Below, one piece after another: positions 53,398-63,924 of a stretch of 64,000 bases of DNA. This DNA comes from Neoceratodus forsteri (lineage: Eukaryota; Chordata; Ceratodontiformes; Ceratodontidae). Below the pieces are notes generated by a model. That model saw only the letters and a program-made list of their open reading frames with translations, made no database searches and was not told the DNA's origin. The position numbers were made by a program, and so were the translations under genes. The DNA is taken from contig CM057456.1 in the NCBI GenBank assembly GCA_016271365.2, positions 888,084,001 through 888,148,000 on the forward strand. Reading direction: 5' to 3'. The first letter of the stretch is position 1; the number at the start of each line of letters is the position of its first letter.

Positions 53398-53475
53398 ACC
53401 CCCTGGTTCTTTCTCAAAGGCAACAACTTTTGCCTTTGAGAAAGAACCAGGGGGTTCGAAACATGTCAGGCATAT
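53378..53475. repeat. Near-perfect palindrome H5
   Basis: Arms of about 46 nt: catgcctgacatatttcaaa ccccctggttctttctcaaaggcaa against ttgcctttgagaaagaaccaggg ggttcgaaacatgtcaggcata broken here for length; loop of a few bases near 53,425. The two arms read the same sequence head to head. Confidence 0.9.
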
Positions 53476-53575
53476 GTCTGCATCTTCAATAAATGGTTTG
53501 TGAGTAACAAGTTCATCTCAGCGTTCCTCTTAAGGGGTTTGTGAGTGCTCTGAACAATATTTTTGGTTTCCAGTT
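53440..53575 (+). mobile_element. Penelope-tail-like fragment
   Basis: GTTCGAAACATGTCAGGCAT, TATGTCTGCATCTTC, AATAAATGGTTTGTGAG and GTTTGTGAGTGCTCTG occur in the same order as in 13,375-13,540. Inference only. Confidence 0.4.
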
Positions 53576-53579
53576 TCTG

Positions 53580-54045
53580 TGGTTCATGGTAGCATCACGT
53601 ATCCATGTGCACACTCTGGTTTTGGAATGGCTTTAATTTGAACAGCTTGTCTTCCCCAAGCTGGAAAAAATCAATAGTATGTTTCAGACATGAGGCCTAA
53701 TGGTTATAAATGCCTCTGCAGAATCTGGAAATGAAACCAATCCAGCAATGTTCATATTATGATACTGTGACACTAGATTCAATTGGTGGCGGTTGCAGGG
53801 TTTGGGGATAGTAAGGCTTTATTATAGAAATTGCATCATTTATGAGAGAACAAGAAAGAAAAGGCTGAAATAATTAATTGTTAAGAAATGAAACAATTAA
53901 GCTTTGGTTCTCAAAGGCCGGAGGATGGCATACTGATTAGAGGAAAAACTGTCCAGTAATTTCATTTAAATGGCTCTGACCCTTTTTACTCTTCATGTGA
54001 AAGGTACAAAAGCTGGACTTTTGTTAAGATGCATACAGTAGAATT
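53580..54045. other. Unassigned
   Basis: No ORF, repeat or RNA gene recognised. Confidence 0.35.
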
Positions 54046-54049
54046 TTGT

Positions 54050-54935
54050 GAACCATTATCTAATATCTTCATTAAACTGGCTATTATTGCTGTATATACC
54101 ATTACTGTATATATTCTGTTGCATACATCAGCCATTTAGCTCTCTGTATATGTCCTGTGTATTACTATTTTCACTCGCTGTATATATATATTTTTTTTAC
54201 CTATTTGTTTTGCCCCCACTCTCTTCCATGGCGGCCCCACTCTTCAGGGTCCCAACGCACCCATGCTAGCTCCCATGAGTGCTCCGCTCCCCATTGATTC
54301 ATGAGCCCCAGGATTACCCCCCGGTTGGGGTGGAGGAGTCCCTCTTCTCCCCCATGCCTCAGGAGGGAGCGTGCACTGGAGCCATAGTGCAGGGACCCAT
54401 CTACAGTACCACCACAGCCGTGGGGTTCTTTTTCCTTGTTCTCCCCACCCCTGAAGATGTCAGCACGCAGGGAGGACCAATGAGCTGGAGGCACGTAGAG
54501 ATGCACCTCCACTCCAGTCCTCAGCTAACGTTTGTCCTCCCTTGAGTTCTGCCTCCTCTGCTGCACCAGCACCTCCTGTGGTCAGCCAGGTGGTGGCAGT
54601 ATTGCAGCAAGGAGTGCTGCCTACCCCACCCAGAGAAGGAGAGTAGCCCATCGGGTGCTCAGTCCTTCTCCCCCTCCAGTCCTCCGATGACCCAGGATTG
54701 CTAACGAACCTGGGTCTCCAGCGATGCAAGCGGTAGCGCTACTGCCACGCCAGCGGGTTGGCCACTACTCATTGTATTCTAACTTCAGTTCTATGTACAG
54801 TATATTATATGTATCTGATGCGTTTATATTTTCATGCTGTCTTAACAAGGACCTCCTTGAAAATGAAAACTGCTCAATGGAGCCTTTTCTTGGTAAAACA
54901 ATAAATACAAATACAAATTTAAATTTCCCAATCTA
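54050..54935 (+). mobile_element. L2-like LINE 3' end, split by a SINE
   Basis: Terminates CTTGAAAATGAAAACTGCTC, AATGGAGCC, TTTTCTTGGTAAAACAATAA ATAC (54,855-54,910), parallel to the L2 end at 22.6 kb (CCTGAAAAAGGGACTGC, CAGTGGACTTACCTGGT). The preceding 54,060-54,210 and 54,776-54,850 look like its 3' UTR, separated by the inserted SINE. Confidence 0.6.
54230..54775 (-). mobile_element. tRNA-derived SINE, copy 2 (sister of 21.5 kb)
   Basis: The minus strand begins GGCCAACCCGCTGGCGTGGC then AGTAGCGCTACCG (A-box region), followed by GACCCAGGTTCGTTAGC (B box; GGTTCG) and a body matching the SINE at 21,540-22,008 (GGTCATCGG, GCACCC, CTCTCCTTCTCTGGGTGGGG). The long GC-rich 3' part (54,230-54,500) is probably the same element, but the end is uncertain. 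No A-tail seen. Confidence 0.6.
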
Positions 54936-54939
54936 AATT

Positions 54940-55380
54940 TATGCACAAAAAAATTAATTTCCACTGTAATACCTGAAAACAAGCTGGGATCTACCGAGCA
55001 AAACTTTCAGTGTCAGATTTCATAACATTTAATTATGAAAATTAGTATCTAAAGGATGTACAAAGTATGGCCAAAAAAGCCCACAGGCAAGTGATTTATT
55101 TTGTTTTTGAATAAGAAACATTTTACACTAAGTCATGATATATTTTACACTATGATGGCTTATCCACAAATTAGTTTCATGGGTAAATGAGCAAAAATCG
55201 AGAAACGATTGAGCATACAGTGATTTCTGTTAAGGGCAATATTAGGATTTATTGATCAGCAGGGCAAACATTTGTTGAGTCACTATTTACTTCATGAGTA
55301 AATGAAAGTGGTTCCCAAATAGGAAGCATTTACAGGAAATACGAATGTACTCTTTCGATTATAAGTAATACTGTACATCT
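54940..55380. other. Unassigned A/T-rich sequence
   Basis: No recognised feature. Confidence 0.35.
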
Positions 55381-55381
55381 G

Positions 55382-57160
55382 GGGCCAGATATTCAAAACT
55401 TTGTGCCGGGCAAAAACCATTTGTGCAGGTTTAGCGCTGAATTAGAGTGGGTTTGCTATATTCAAAAGGCCAAATAGCGCGCGCAAACTGCATTAACGCC
55501 AGGCAAAATCATAATGTATGCAAGGGGCAAACTGAGGGTGTGTGTGTATGTGAATACAGGCGCAATTCTATATTCAGTGACTAGTGCTGCACAAAGTGGT
55601 TTTGCATGACTTAGCATGACACTTAGCATGGTTCACATTACCGCATAGGAAAAGGTAGTCTTAACCCTGGGCAATTAGCTTTGCGCGACATTTTGGCTTT
55701 GCGCGGTGTTTGCGTGGCTTTGCATGGCTTTGCGCGACCCTAACAAATAAATATGACACATAGGCAAAGTCAGACATAGAGGAAACATGCTGCTCACTGA
55801 TGGCATCACAATGATGCCATCATCTGCCACCAGTCCCAGCCATGCCAGGCAGTAAGTGGTGACCCTGCTGCCAGTGGACAGCATGGCAGTGTGGCCATAC
55901 AGCACACACCTGCAGACAACTCTTCTGTGGATACCAACAGATGCCAGCACACACATGCAGCACTGTGGGCATGGAGGATGTTGAGGGGAGAGTGTACAGA
56001 TGGCCAGGCTGTGCCACAGACCAGGTGGGGCCACAAGGCTGGGGCACATCATGCAGTGCATATGGGCCAGTATTGGGAATACCCCAACACCAGTGTGCCT
56101 TTTTGATAATATATGTCCCCCGGCCACATACTGCACAGCTGTACAACTGCCACAGCACACAAAGCCGGACATGTATATGTCACTGTGAGCATCCCATGCC
56201 ACAGGTGCAGCATCTGTGGGTCACACAGCGGTGTAACAGTAATGTCCATTGTCAGTAAACACCTGCATGTTGGGCCTGTCACTGTGTATAGTGCAGTCAT
56301 TAGCACTGCCCTACACACCATAGGCAGAGCTGTGTCCACGCACTACTGCCCCCTTGCTGCTGTATTGTCTGCTGTGTACTGTAGCATGATATACAGTGTG
56401 ACAGCTGCATGCAGCACCACCACCATCTGTGCCTATGCTGTGTTGTCCCCTGGGGTACAATATTCTAAGCTATGCTGTACTGTTTACATGTAGTCTACAG
56501 CTATCATCATCCGCTGCCAGACTGACCTACAGGTGGAGCTGCAGTCGGACCTGGCAAGCCCCTGTTCTTCCAGACTGACCTACATATGGAGCTGTGAGAC
56601 CCTGCAGTAACGCTGGGCAAATTGCATGCAAATTAGGGCATAATGAGATGCTAATCTGGATGTTTTCCCAGAGACTACCTAAGTAGGCTCATTTGCATGT
56701 CACTTTTGAATATGGCAAAGTTTAGCACCAGGCAAACGTGTTTGCACCTGGCTAACGGTTTAGCCCTGCGCTAAACCCGTGCAAACAGTTCGGGGAATAT
56801 TATACAGTTTTGAACACTACTTTCACATGTGCTGCTGCCTGCAGCTGTACTGGGTTAACACATTTGCTGGCACACACATTGGCCACATAGTTCACCTCTA
56901 CCTACCTTCACGTCGCTGTGCACTGTGTTGATGTTGTGGTTTGCACTTCCTGGTTGCTATATTCAGAGCTGTCTTATTCCAGGGCTAAATTTGCCCTGCA
57001 CTCCCAGCCCAATTTGTCTGGCCTCATTTCCATGCTATATTCAGAAGCTGTTTGCCCCGGGCTATTACTTTTCAATACAGCTTGCTTTGTGCTCCGGGCT
57101 AAGTTTGCCCACTGGGCAGTGTTAATTTAGCCCCGAGGTAAAGTTTTGAATATCTGGCCC
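55382..57160. mobile_element. Non-autonomous TIR element C (1.78 kb)
   Basis: Ends GGGCCAGATATTCAAAACTT (55,382) and the exact inverse aagttttgaatatctggccc (57,141-57,160). The interior shows repeated phrases such as gggctaaatttgcc and a Cys/His-biased middle. Minus-strand ORF 55,675-56,202 (175 codons) is not kept in the sister copy. No target duplication is evident. Superfamily unknown. Confidence 0.82.
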
Positions 57161-57573
57161 TTAAAGTCTAAAGTGTGTGGGTTTGTGTGTGTGTGTGTGA
57201 GCATGTGTACATGTGCATATGAGCTTGCATGTGTGTGCACATCTGCATTGTGTGTGTGTATGTGTGTATACAATTACTTTTCTAAGAAAAACAAGGATCA
57301 CTTTGTACTGTCTTGTAATGTCACAGGTTGTAGTTTCAGACTTTATGCATTATTTCATGGTGGATTTAAGAACTTGAGTTCAGCAGATAAAAAAAAGGTG
57401 TGACAATATTATAGGTCCAACGTGAGCCACTGAATGGCCTGATGGATGTCCATTGTGCTTTCATGCTGGCATCCTGGGTTTGTGAGCAAATGCAGGAGCC
57501 AGTGTTCAGTTGGCTAAGCTAAGATAACGTGCTGCTAATGGCAGCATGTCCCAGCTGGGGGATAGGAGACAAT
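57161..57573. other. Spacer between inverted TIR elements, with (GT)n
   Basis: 413 bp. A degenerate GT/TG repeat covers about 57,175-57,275. The rest is unassigned. Confidence 0.7.
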
Positions 57574-59110
57574 GGGCCAGATATTCAGAGGTTTGCCCCT
57601 GGGCTAAATTAGCATTGCCTGGCGTGCAAACTTAGCCTGGAGCACAAAGCAAGTTATAATCAAAGGAATAGCTCACGGCAAATAGCTTCTGAATATAGCA
57701 TGGGAATGAGGCCATGCAAACTGGGCTGGGAGTGCAGGGCAAACGTAGCCCTAGAATAAGACAGCACTGAATACAGCAACCAGGAAGTGCAAACCACAAC
57801 AACAACACAGTGCACAGAGATGTGAGGGTAGGTAGAGAGGAACTATGTGGCCAATGTGTGTTCTGGCAAATGCATGGACCCAGTACAGCTGCAGGCAGCA
57901 GCACACATGAAAAAACAGTGATCAAAACTGTATAATATTCCCCGAACCGTTAGCCCCGAGCTAAACTTAGCCATATTCAAAAGTGACATGTAAATGAGCC
58001 TACTTAGATAGTCTCTGGGCAAACAGCCACATTAGCATCTCATTATGCCCTGATTTGTATGCAGTTTGCACAGTGTTACTGGAGGGTCCTACAGCTCCAC
58101 CTGTAGGTCAGTCTGGAGGTACAGGAGCTGGCCAGGTCCGACCACAGCTCCACCTGTAGGTCAGTCAGGCAGTGCATGATGATAGCTGCAGGCTTCATGT
58201 AAACAGTACAGCATAGCATAGCATATCGTACCCCAGGGGAACAACACAGCATAGGCACAGGTGGTGGTAGTGCTGCATGCAACCTTCACACTGTAGGTCA
58301 TGCTACAGTGCACAGCAGACACTACAGTAGCAAGAGGGCTAGTAGTGTGAGGGACAAGACACTGCCTATGGTATGTAGGGCAGTCAGTGATGACCACTGC
58401 ACTGTACACAGTGATAGGCACAGCTTGCAGGTAATTACTGACAGTGGATAGTACTATCACGCTATTGTGTGAACCACAGATGCTGCACCTGTGACATGGG
58501 ATGCACACAGTGTCATGTACATGGCCGGCAGTGTGTGCTGTGACATCTGTACAGTTGTGTGGTAGGTAGCTGGGGGGGGCATGTAGGATCTGACAGGCAC
58601 TCAGGTGGTGGCGTAATCCCACTATTGGCCCATGTGCACTGAGTGATGTGTCCCAGCCTTGTGGCCACACCTGGGCTGTGGTGAGGTCTGGCCACCCATA
58701 CACTCTCCCCTCACTGGCCACCATGCCCACAGTGCTGCATGTGTGTGCTGACATCTGTTACACACCACAGACATATGGTCTGCAGGTGTGTGATATATGG
58801 CCACACTACCATGCTGTCCCCTGTGGGTCAGATCACCCCTCACTGTCTGTGCTTGGCTCGGACTGGTGGCAGCTGATGGCATCATGGTGGTGCCATCAGT
58901 GAACAGCATGTGTCCTCCATGTCTAGCAGTTTCTAAATATCATGCTCATATGTTAGGGCCACGCAAGCCGCACTAATGCTGAGATAGCTCCGCGCAAAGC
59001 TGTTTGCCCAGGGTTAAGACCAGCTTTTCCTGGGTGGTAAATTGTACCACGCTATGGGTCGTGCTATGTCATGCTAAACACCTTAGCGCGGCGCTAGTTG
59101 CTGAATATCT
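57574..59110. mobile_element. Non-autonomous TIR element D, inverted sister of C, right end cut by L1
   Basis: Starts GGGCCAGATATTCAGAGGTT. Its first 300 bp are the inverse of 56,850-57,160 of element C (e.g. GGGAGTGCAGGGCAAACGTA against the reverse of tttgccctgcactccc). The last visible bases are TGCTGAATATCT (59,099-59,110); the remaining GGCCC of the terminal repeat should lie on the far side of the L1. About 1.54 kb visible. Confidence 0.82.
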
Positions 59111-59604
59111 TTTTTTAAAACCTCTTTATTGAGATTTTATTATTGTTTCCAACACCATTCACAGACACACATACATCCCAGGATACACACCCAGGCCCAC
59201 ATCCCAAAACTGGATGCGGAAACTATATATATCCCCCAAACTATGTACAATCACAGTTACACTTTGTGGTCCCCGAACAGTTTACTCCATTCCCCAATAA
59301 AGTAAGCTATAAATCCATTATTCGGGTTCGGACTTTGTCTAGCCTTAACCATGGTCCAGATTAACAGTTCTAATTGTCCATCCAGTCCATAGGTGTACTT
59401 CTTCCGGACCATCTTTGAGTAACTGTGTCCCTAGGAAGCAGAGAGAATCCCATGTGCCCAACCAAAGAAGCTAATCTTATAAACTAGGCAAACAATATTA
59501 TGTGAGAGTTATAGCTAAACATATATAGAGCTTATCTCGTATCCATCATCTAATTCCATTGACTGACAAACCCTTTGGACATTGTCTTATGAGAGTTTAA
59601 CCCG

Positions 59605-60372
59605 CTACTCTCCTTCAGACAGACAGATCTGAACCCGAGGACTTTTTGATTGCGTTGAGTAAACTACCTCTAGGGTCCTCCATTTCCTTTCATATACTTT
59701 CTTTTTCCCTTCCATCAGCATATGCTGTTTAAGTCTCTCCAAGACCTGTAGGAGGTCCCCCACCCATTGGTCATAGCCATAAATTATATCCTCCTTCCAG
59801 TGCCTTAGAACAAATGCTTTAACTACAGCTGACATAAGGGACACATGATATTTAGCTGAGCCCGTCAAAATCCTTCCCAAATCCCCTAATATGCATATCT
59901 CTGGGCTGATGTACTCCGAATAGTCTAATACCGGGTCCATTTCTTTTGCAATTTGAACCCAGAGTGGCTGGATTCGAGAGCACATCCAAAATACATGCAA
60001 TAGGTCTCCTGGTTCTATGCCACAGCGAAAACACTGATCTGTCTGTCTGAGTTTTCTAGAGCACAGTTTGGCAGGGGTGTAGTAGATATTTGAACAGATA
60101 AAAAATTGCATAGTATTGTACTTCGGTATAGGCAAATCTTTCATGTGCTTCCAAATTTCTGTCCAATCCGGTCTCCGGGGGGATAATGTTTTTTCCCAAT
60201 ATATTATACTAATTTCGGATTCTGTGCCAACATAATCTAATAGAACCTTATATACTTTGGATAGGGGATGTTGTAAAAGATCCAATTCCCTTAATTGATC
60301 CCATGTGAACACCTGTTTTTCTCCCTCATTTTTATTGTCTCGCATGAACGTCTGTAACAAATTAGTAATCTG
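59605..60372 (-). pseudogene. L1 ORF2 C-terminal region
   Basis: A 251-codon frame, open to stop at 59,605, that continues the 638-codon frame upstream after a single frame change at a T8/A4 run (60,366-60,377). It holds the Cys/His region CFRCGIEPGDLLHVFWMC, then VVKAFVLRHWKEDI and a basic tail ending SPRVQICLSEGE. Without the one-base slip the RT would be joined to it. The defect could be natural or a sequencing error in the homopolymer. Confidence 0.85.
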
Positions 60373-60378
60373 GATCTT

Positions 60379-62295
60379 TTAAAAAAAATCCCAGTCCCTG
60401 GTTTGTATTGGCAAGAGCACCCTGTCAGTGACTATAAAGTCTGCCACTTTGGAATCCGGCAACAGTGATGCCCACTGACCCCTCAGTATTCGATTTCCCA
60501 GGTGAAGATTAGGATTCCCCACTATGGGCTGATCCCTTGCCCCCCTCTGTGTTCTCCTTTGGGCTGGGGTTAACCACTCCCACCACGCCTTGACTGATTT
60601 ATATATCGGAGATTGCTTTCCTATGCCAGGCAATGTCTCCGGATCTACATGCAATAGTGCACTTGGGGAGAGTTTTGTGTCTTCTGGGATAAGTTGCTCA
60701 ATTCGTAGCCATATTGGCATATATGCCTCATCTCCCCGATGCCTGTCCCACCGTCCCATATACTCTAATTGCCCTGCTACGTAATATGATAGTAAATCAG
60801 GGAGCTTCATACCACCCTTCAGGTAGGGGAGACGTAAAACGTCATGCTTCCTCCTAGGGGGTTTTGAATCCCATAGGAATTCTGAGATGATCCTTTGGAT
60901 GCTAGTGAGCCTACCCTTTGGGATAAGATAAGGAGAGAGACAAATCGGGTACAGCAGTCGAGGCAGAAGGTTCATTTTAATGAGTCCCATTCTGGCAATG
61001 AAGTTTAGAGGAAGCCTCCTCCACCTTTCAATATCCTGTTTAATTTTGACCACAATGTTACCCAGATTCTCCTCAACCCCATCTTCTGATCTGGCCAGAA
61101 TCCAGATACCCAGGTATTTAATTTTTTCCGGGGCCCAATTAAGTTGGAGATGCTTGAAATCTGCCCTATGAGTGTGCACTGTGAGTGGAAGAACTTGGGT
61201 TTTAGTCAAATTTAACTTATAGTTAGAGACCCTCGAAAACTTCCCAATAATTTCCAGTGCATTTTGAAAGCTATCAGATGGATTACTTAAGTGCAGTAAG
61301 ATGTCATCGGCGAAGACCAATAGTTTGAGCTCTATCCCCAAAACTTCAATCCCTTGAACCCTTGGATCTCTCACAAGGGATCTTAGCAGAGGTTCCAGAT
61401 AGATATTAAATAAAATTGGTGATAAGGGACAGCCCTGCCTTGTTCCATTTTTGAGAAGAAACTTTTTAGAGAGATATCCATTGCATAGGACTCGGGCTGT
61501 AGGGGCTTCATAGAGATTTCTAAGGCCACCCAGGAACTCCCTTGGAAACCCCATTTTCTCCATTGTGAGAAATAAAAATTGATGGGAAACCCGGTCAAAC
61601 GCCTTCTCGGCATCTAATGCAATTAAAGCCATAGCAGAATTTGAAGCAGCTGCTCTCTCTAAGATATGATGGAGTTTCCTTAACGTATCCTGAGCCCCCT
61701 TCCCTGGCATAAACCCAACTTGCTCTTGACTACTCAACAGAGGAGCAACTTTCAAAACCCTATTAGCTAGAATTTTGGTAAGTATCTTAATATCTTGGTT
61801 TATTAAAGCTATGGGCCTGTAATTACCTGGTAGGTATCTGGGTTTATCTGGTTTTGGAATCAACGTGATATAGGCCTGATACAGTGGAGAGTGGGAAACC
61901 CCTCCATTCATAATGGTTGAGAAGAGTTCTTTCAATAAAGGTATTAATGTCGCTGCATGGACTTTGTAAAATTTGGCCGGGAGACCATCAGGTCCTGGTG
62001 CCTTCCCATTTGGCAGGTCTCTAATTACCTCCGAGATTTCCAGCTCTGATATTGGGGCAGCCAGGGCACGGGCCTGCTCCGGGCCTAATCTAGGCAAAGG
62101 TAATTCATCTAGGATCTCCCTAATTTCTGTCACCGAGCAATCCGCCCCCTCCTGGTATATTGCAGCGTAGTAATCCGCAAAGGCATCTGCCAATCCTTGT
62201 GGTTCCGAGATAAACTCGTCTCCAAAATTCACTGCCACAATCGTTCTCTCTGCCTCCCGCTCCTTAATCCTATGGGCTAGTAACCGACCTGGCAT
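60379..62295 (-). CDS. L1 ORF2, reverse-transcriptase-containing segment (638 codons open)
   Basis: A long uninterrupted frame holding the end of the linker, the whole RT and the post-RT region. RT blocks in order: LPNGKAPGPDGLPAKFYK, AYITLIPKPDKPRYLPGNYR, ALINQDIKILTKILANRV, QEQVGFMPGKGAQDTLRKLH, LIALDAEKAFDRVSHQFLF (first catalytic Asp), NGTRQGCPLSPILFNIYLEP and LLVFADDILLHLSNP (FADD catalytic pair). Post-RT: RWRRLPLNFIARMGLIKMNL and FLWDSKPPRRKHDVLRLPYL. The catalytic Asp residues are all present. It lacks the endonuclease (separate frames upstream) and the C-terminus (frameshift at about 60,370), so it is part of a pseudogene. By family it is the polymerase for target-primed reverse transcription. 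Confidence 0.9.
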   Translation of the reverse strand: MPGRLLAHRIKEREAERTIVAVNFGDEFISEPQGLADAFADYYAAIYQEGADCSVTEIREILDELPLPRLGPEQARALAAPISELEISEVIRDLPNGKAPGPDGLPAKFYKVHAATLIPLLKELFSTIMNGGVSHSPLYQAYITLIPKPDKPRYLPGNYRPIALINQDIKILTKILANRVLKVAPLLSSQEQVGFMPGKGAQDTLRKLHHILERAAASNSAMALIALDAEKAFDRVSHQFLFLTMEKMGFPREFLGGLRNLYEAPTARVLCNGYLSKKFLLKNGTRQGCPLSPILFNIYLEPLLRSLVRDPRVQGIEVLGIELKLLVFADDILLHLSNPSDSFQNALEIIGKFSRVSNYKLNLTKTQVLPLTVHTHRADFKHLQLNWAPEKIKYLGIWILARSEDGVEENLGNIVVKIKQDIERWRRLPLNFIARMGLIKMNLLPRLLYPICLSPYLIPKGRLTSIQRIISEFLWDSKPPRRKHDVLRLPYLKGGMKLPDLLSYYVAGQLEYMGRWDRHRGDEAYMPIWLRIEQLIPEDTKLSPSALLHVDPETLPGIGKQSPIYKSVKAWWEWLTPAQRRTQRGARDQPIVGNPNLHLGNRILRGQWASLLPDSKVADFIVTDRVLLPIQTRDWDFF

Positions 62296-63374
62296 GTCCC
62301 CTGCAACAAGTATTTAGCATTCAATCTTTCCAGCCAGCGGTCTGCCCGATAATATAGTATACCCTTAAATTCCTCTTTTAGTTCTCTTAGCTCCTATCTA
62401 TCTCCTTGGAGGAACCCTCTAGAGGTGACAGTGACTTAATATGCTCAATATGAACTCCTCCGAGCCCTGTTTAGTTTGCTCCGCCTGGCAGTATATTCTT
62501 GTACCCATCCCTATACAGCACCTTACAGAGACGGGCCAGGCTAAATTCCTATCTTGAGAGTTGGGATTTGGTTCTGAATAATTTCCTTAAGTTTGCCCTC
62601 CATTTTAGCAACTATATTGTCCACCGTTAACACCCTTCATCCAGGTGCCAACGAACTGGCTTGGGGGAATATTATCTATCTTCCATAGCAATTGTATTGG
62701 GGAATGATCAGAGAGGTCCTCTCAGTATGCATACCTCGATCCCCTTAAAACTTCCTATTAACCAAAAAGTCGATCCTGGTGTAAGTCTTATGTACTCCTG
62801 AGTAAAAGGTCATCTCAGTCTCCCCTTTTCTATAAATCCTGTATGGATCAACTAATGCAGTAACTTCCAAAAATCTATATAGTGCTGCTTGTGAAGGGCT
62901 AAGTACTTTATTGGAAGGGGGACTCCTATCAACCCTATTGTCCAAACAAATATTCCAGTCACCTGCCAAGATAGAAGAGCCCTGAGGGAGAGTGACAATA
63001 TCAGTCTCCAGTGAGGCAAAGAATTCTGATTTGGCCGGGGTGGTCCATAAATTGAGGCACACACCAGTGGGTGTCCCAAAATGAGCCCATCGTGTATATT
63101 CCCTACCATCCTCTCGATCAGGTGCACTCAATTACATATGGGCAGTCTTTCCTGATTAATACTTGCTACCACCCGAGGCTTTTGCACATCCAGTTCCGAT
63201 TACCTTGCCCACCCATCCCTTCTTCAGCAAATGCAGCTCATCAGTCAGTAAGTGGGTTTCCTGAAGTGCAGCTATATGTACCCCCATCTGGTTAATGTAT
63301 CTAAGTATAACCAGTCTTTTCCTCCTCCCCCTGAGACCTTTCACGTTCCATGATAGAATTCTAAGTGACCCCAT
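62296..63374 (-). pseudogene. L1 ORF2 N-terminal APE endonuclease and linker
   Basis: Starts MGSLRILSWNVKGLRGRRKR (ATG at 63,374-63,372), with IAALQETHLL (catalytic E-T). A frame change near 63,160 leads to frame 62,745-63,131 with GSSILAGDWNICLDNRVD (G-D-W-N block), TYRIDFLVNRKF-like TRIDFL (R-I-D block) and, after another shift, a D-H block near 62,700. The linker 62,296-62,700 is broken by at least two shifts (EYTARRSKLNRARR; ELKEEFKGILYYRADRWLER) before the 638-codon frame. Confidence 0.85.
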
Positions 63375-63924
63375 CTACTACAACCACGCCTTTGACCCTC
63401 ACTCTCATACTATTTACTTTCTTTACAACACTTGCCTTGGTTTCTCTCTCGTTCCTTCCCCCGTAGTTCCCCTTCATACTACCCCCGATCCTACGATCGC
63501 CCTCCCAAATCTTCCCGAAACGCAGTGTGTGAGCTGCTCACAAGATGTCTCCATTCGCCCCGAGTCCCCTTATGAACCCTTGGTATCCCTCTTCTCCCTA
63601 TCTTCAGGTTCAGGCCAGCCTACCAACCCAGTAAATCTAAATTATTGATGGAGAAGCTGTTTCTCAATAGCATAAGCCACTATCTCCATGGCGGTCCGCT
63701 GCAGCAGCCTATCTAATATCCTAAAAAAAAAAGGGGGGGGGGAGGGCTTTATTTTGCCACCTCACAGAACTCTCAAACCTGTTCTGCACATTCATAAAGA
63801 GGGGGATACCAAAAGGGAAAGTATCTCAATAACAAAAACTTTTCCCCTGATATCTCTTTTCCCCAACACTGCTAGGCCCCATTTCACATTGTCCTGTGAA
63901 CGTTTTCCAGACCCTTCCTTCTCT
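63375..63924 (-). other. L1 inter-ORF region
   Basis: About 550 bp, C/T-rich as printed, between ORF1 stop and ORF2 ATG. A run of A8G9 lies at 63,724-63,742. No ORF with similarity. Confidence 0.6.

Noticed and set aside
55675..56202. 175-codon minus-strand ORF, Cys/His-rich, plus overlapping ORFs on both strands and a 197-codon ORF at 58,161-58,754
   Set aside because: They fall in two inverted copies of one TIR element, and the frame is not maintained between the copies. All frames look alike because of biased composition.
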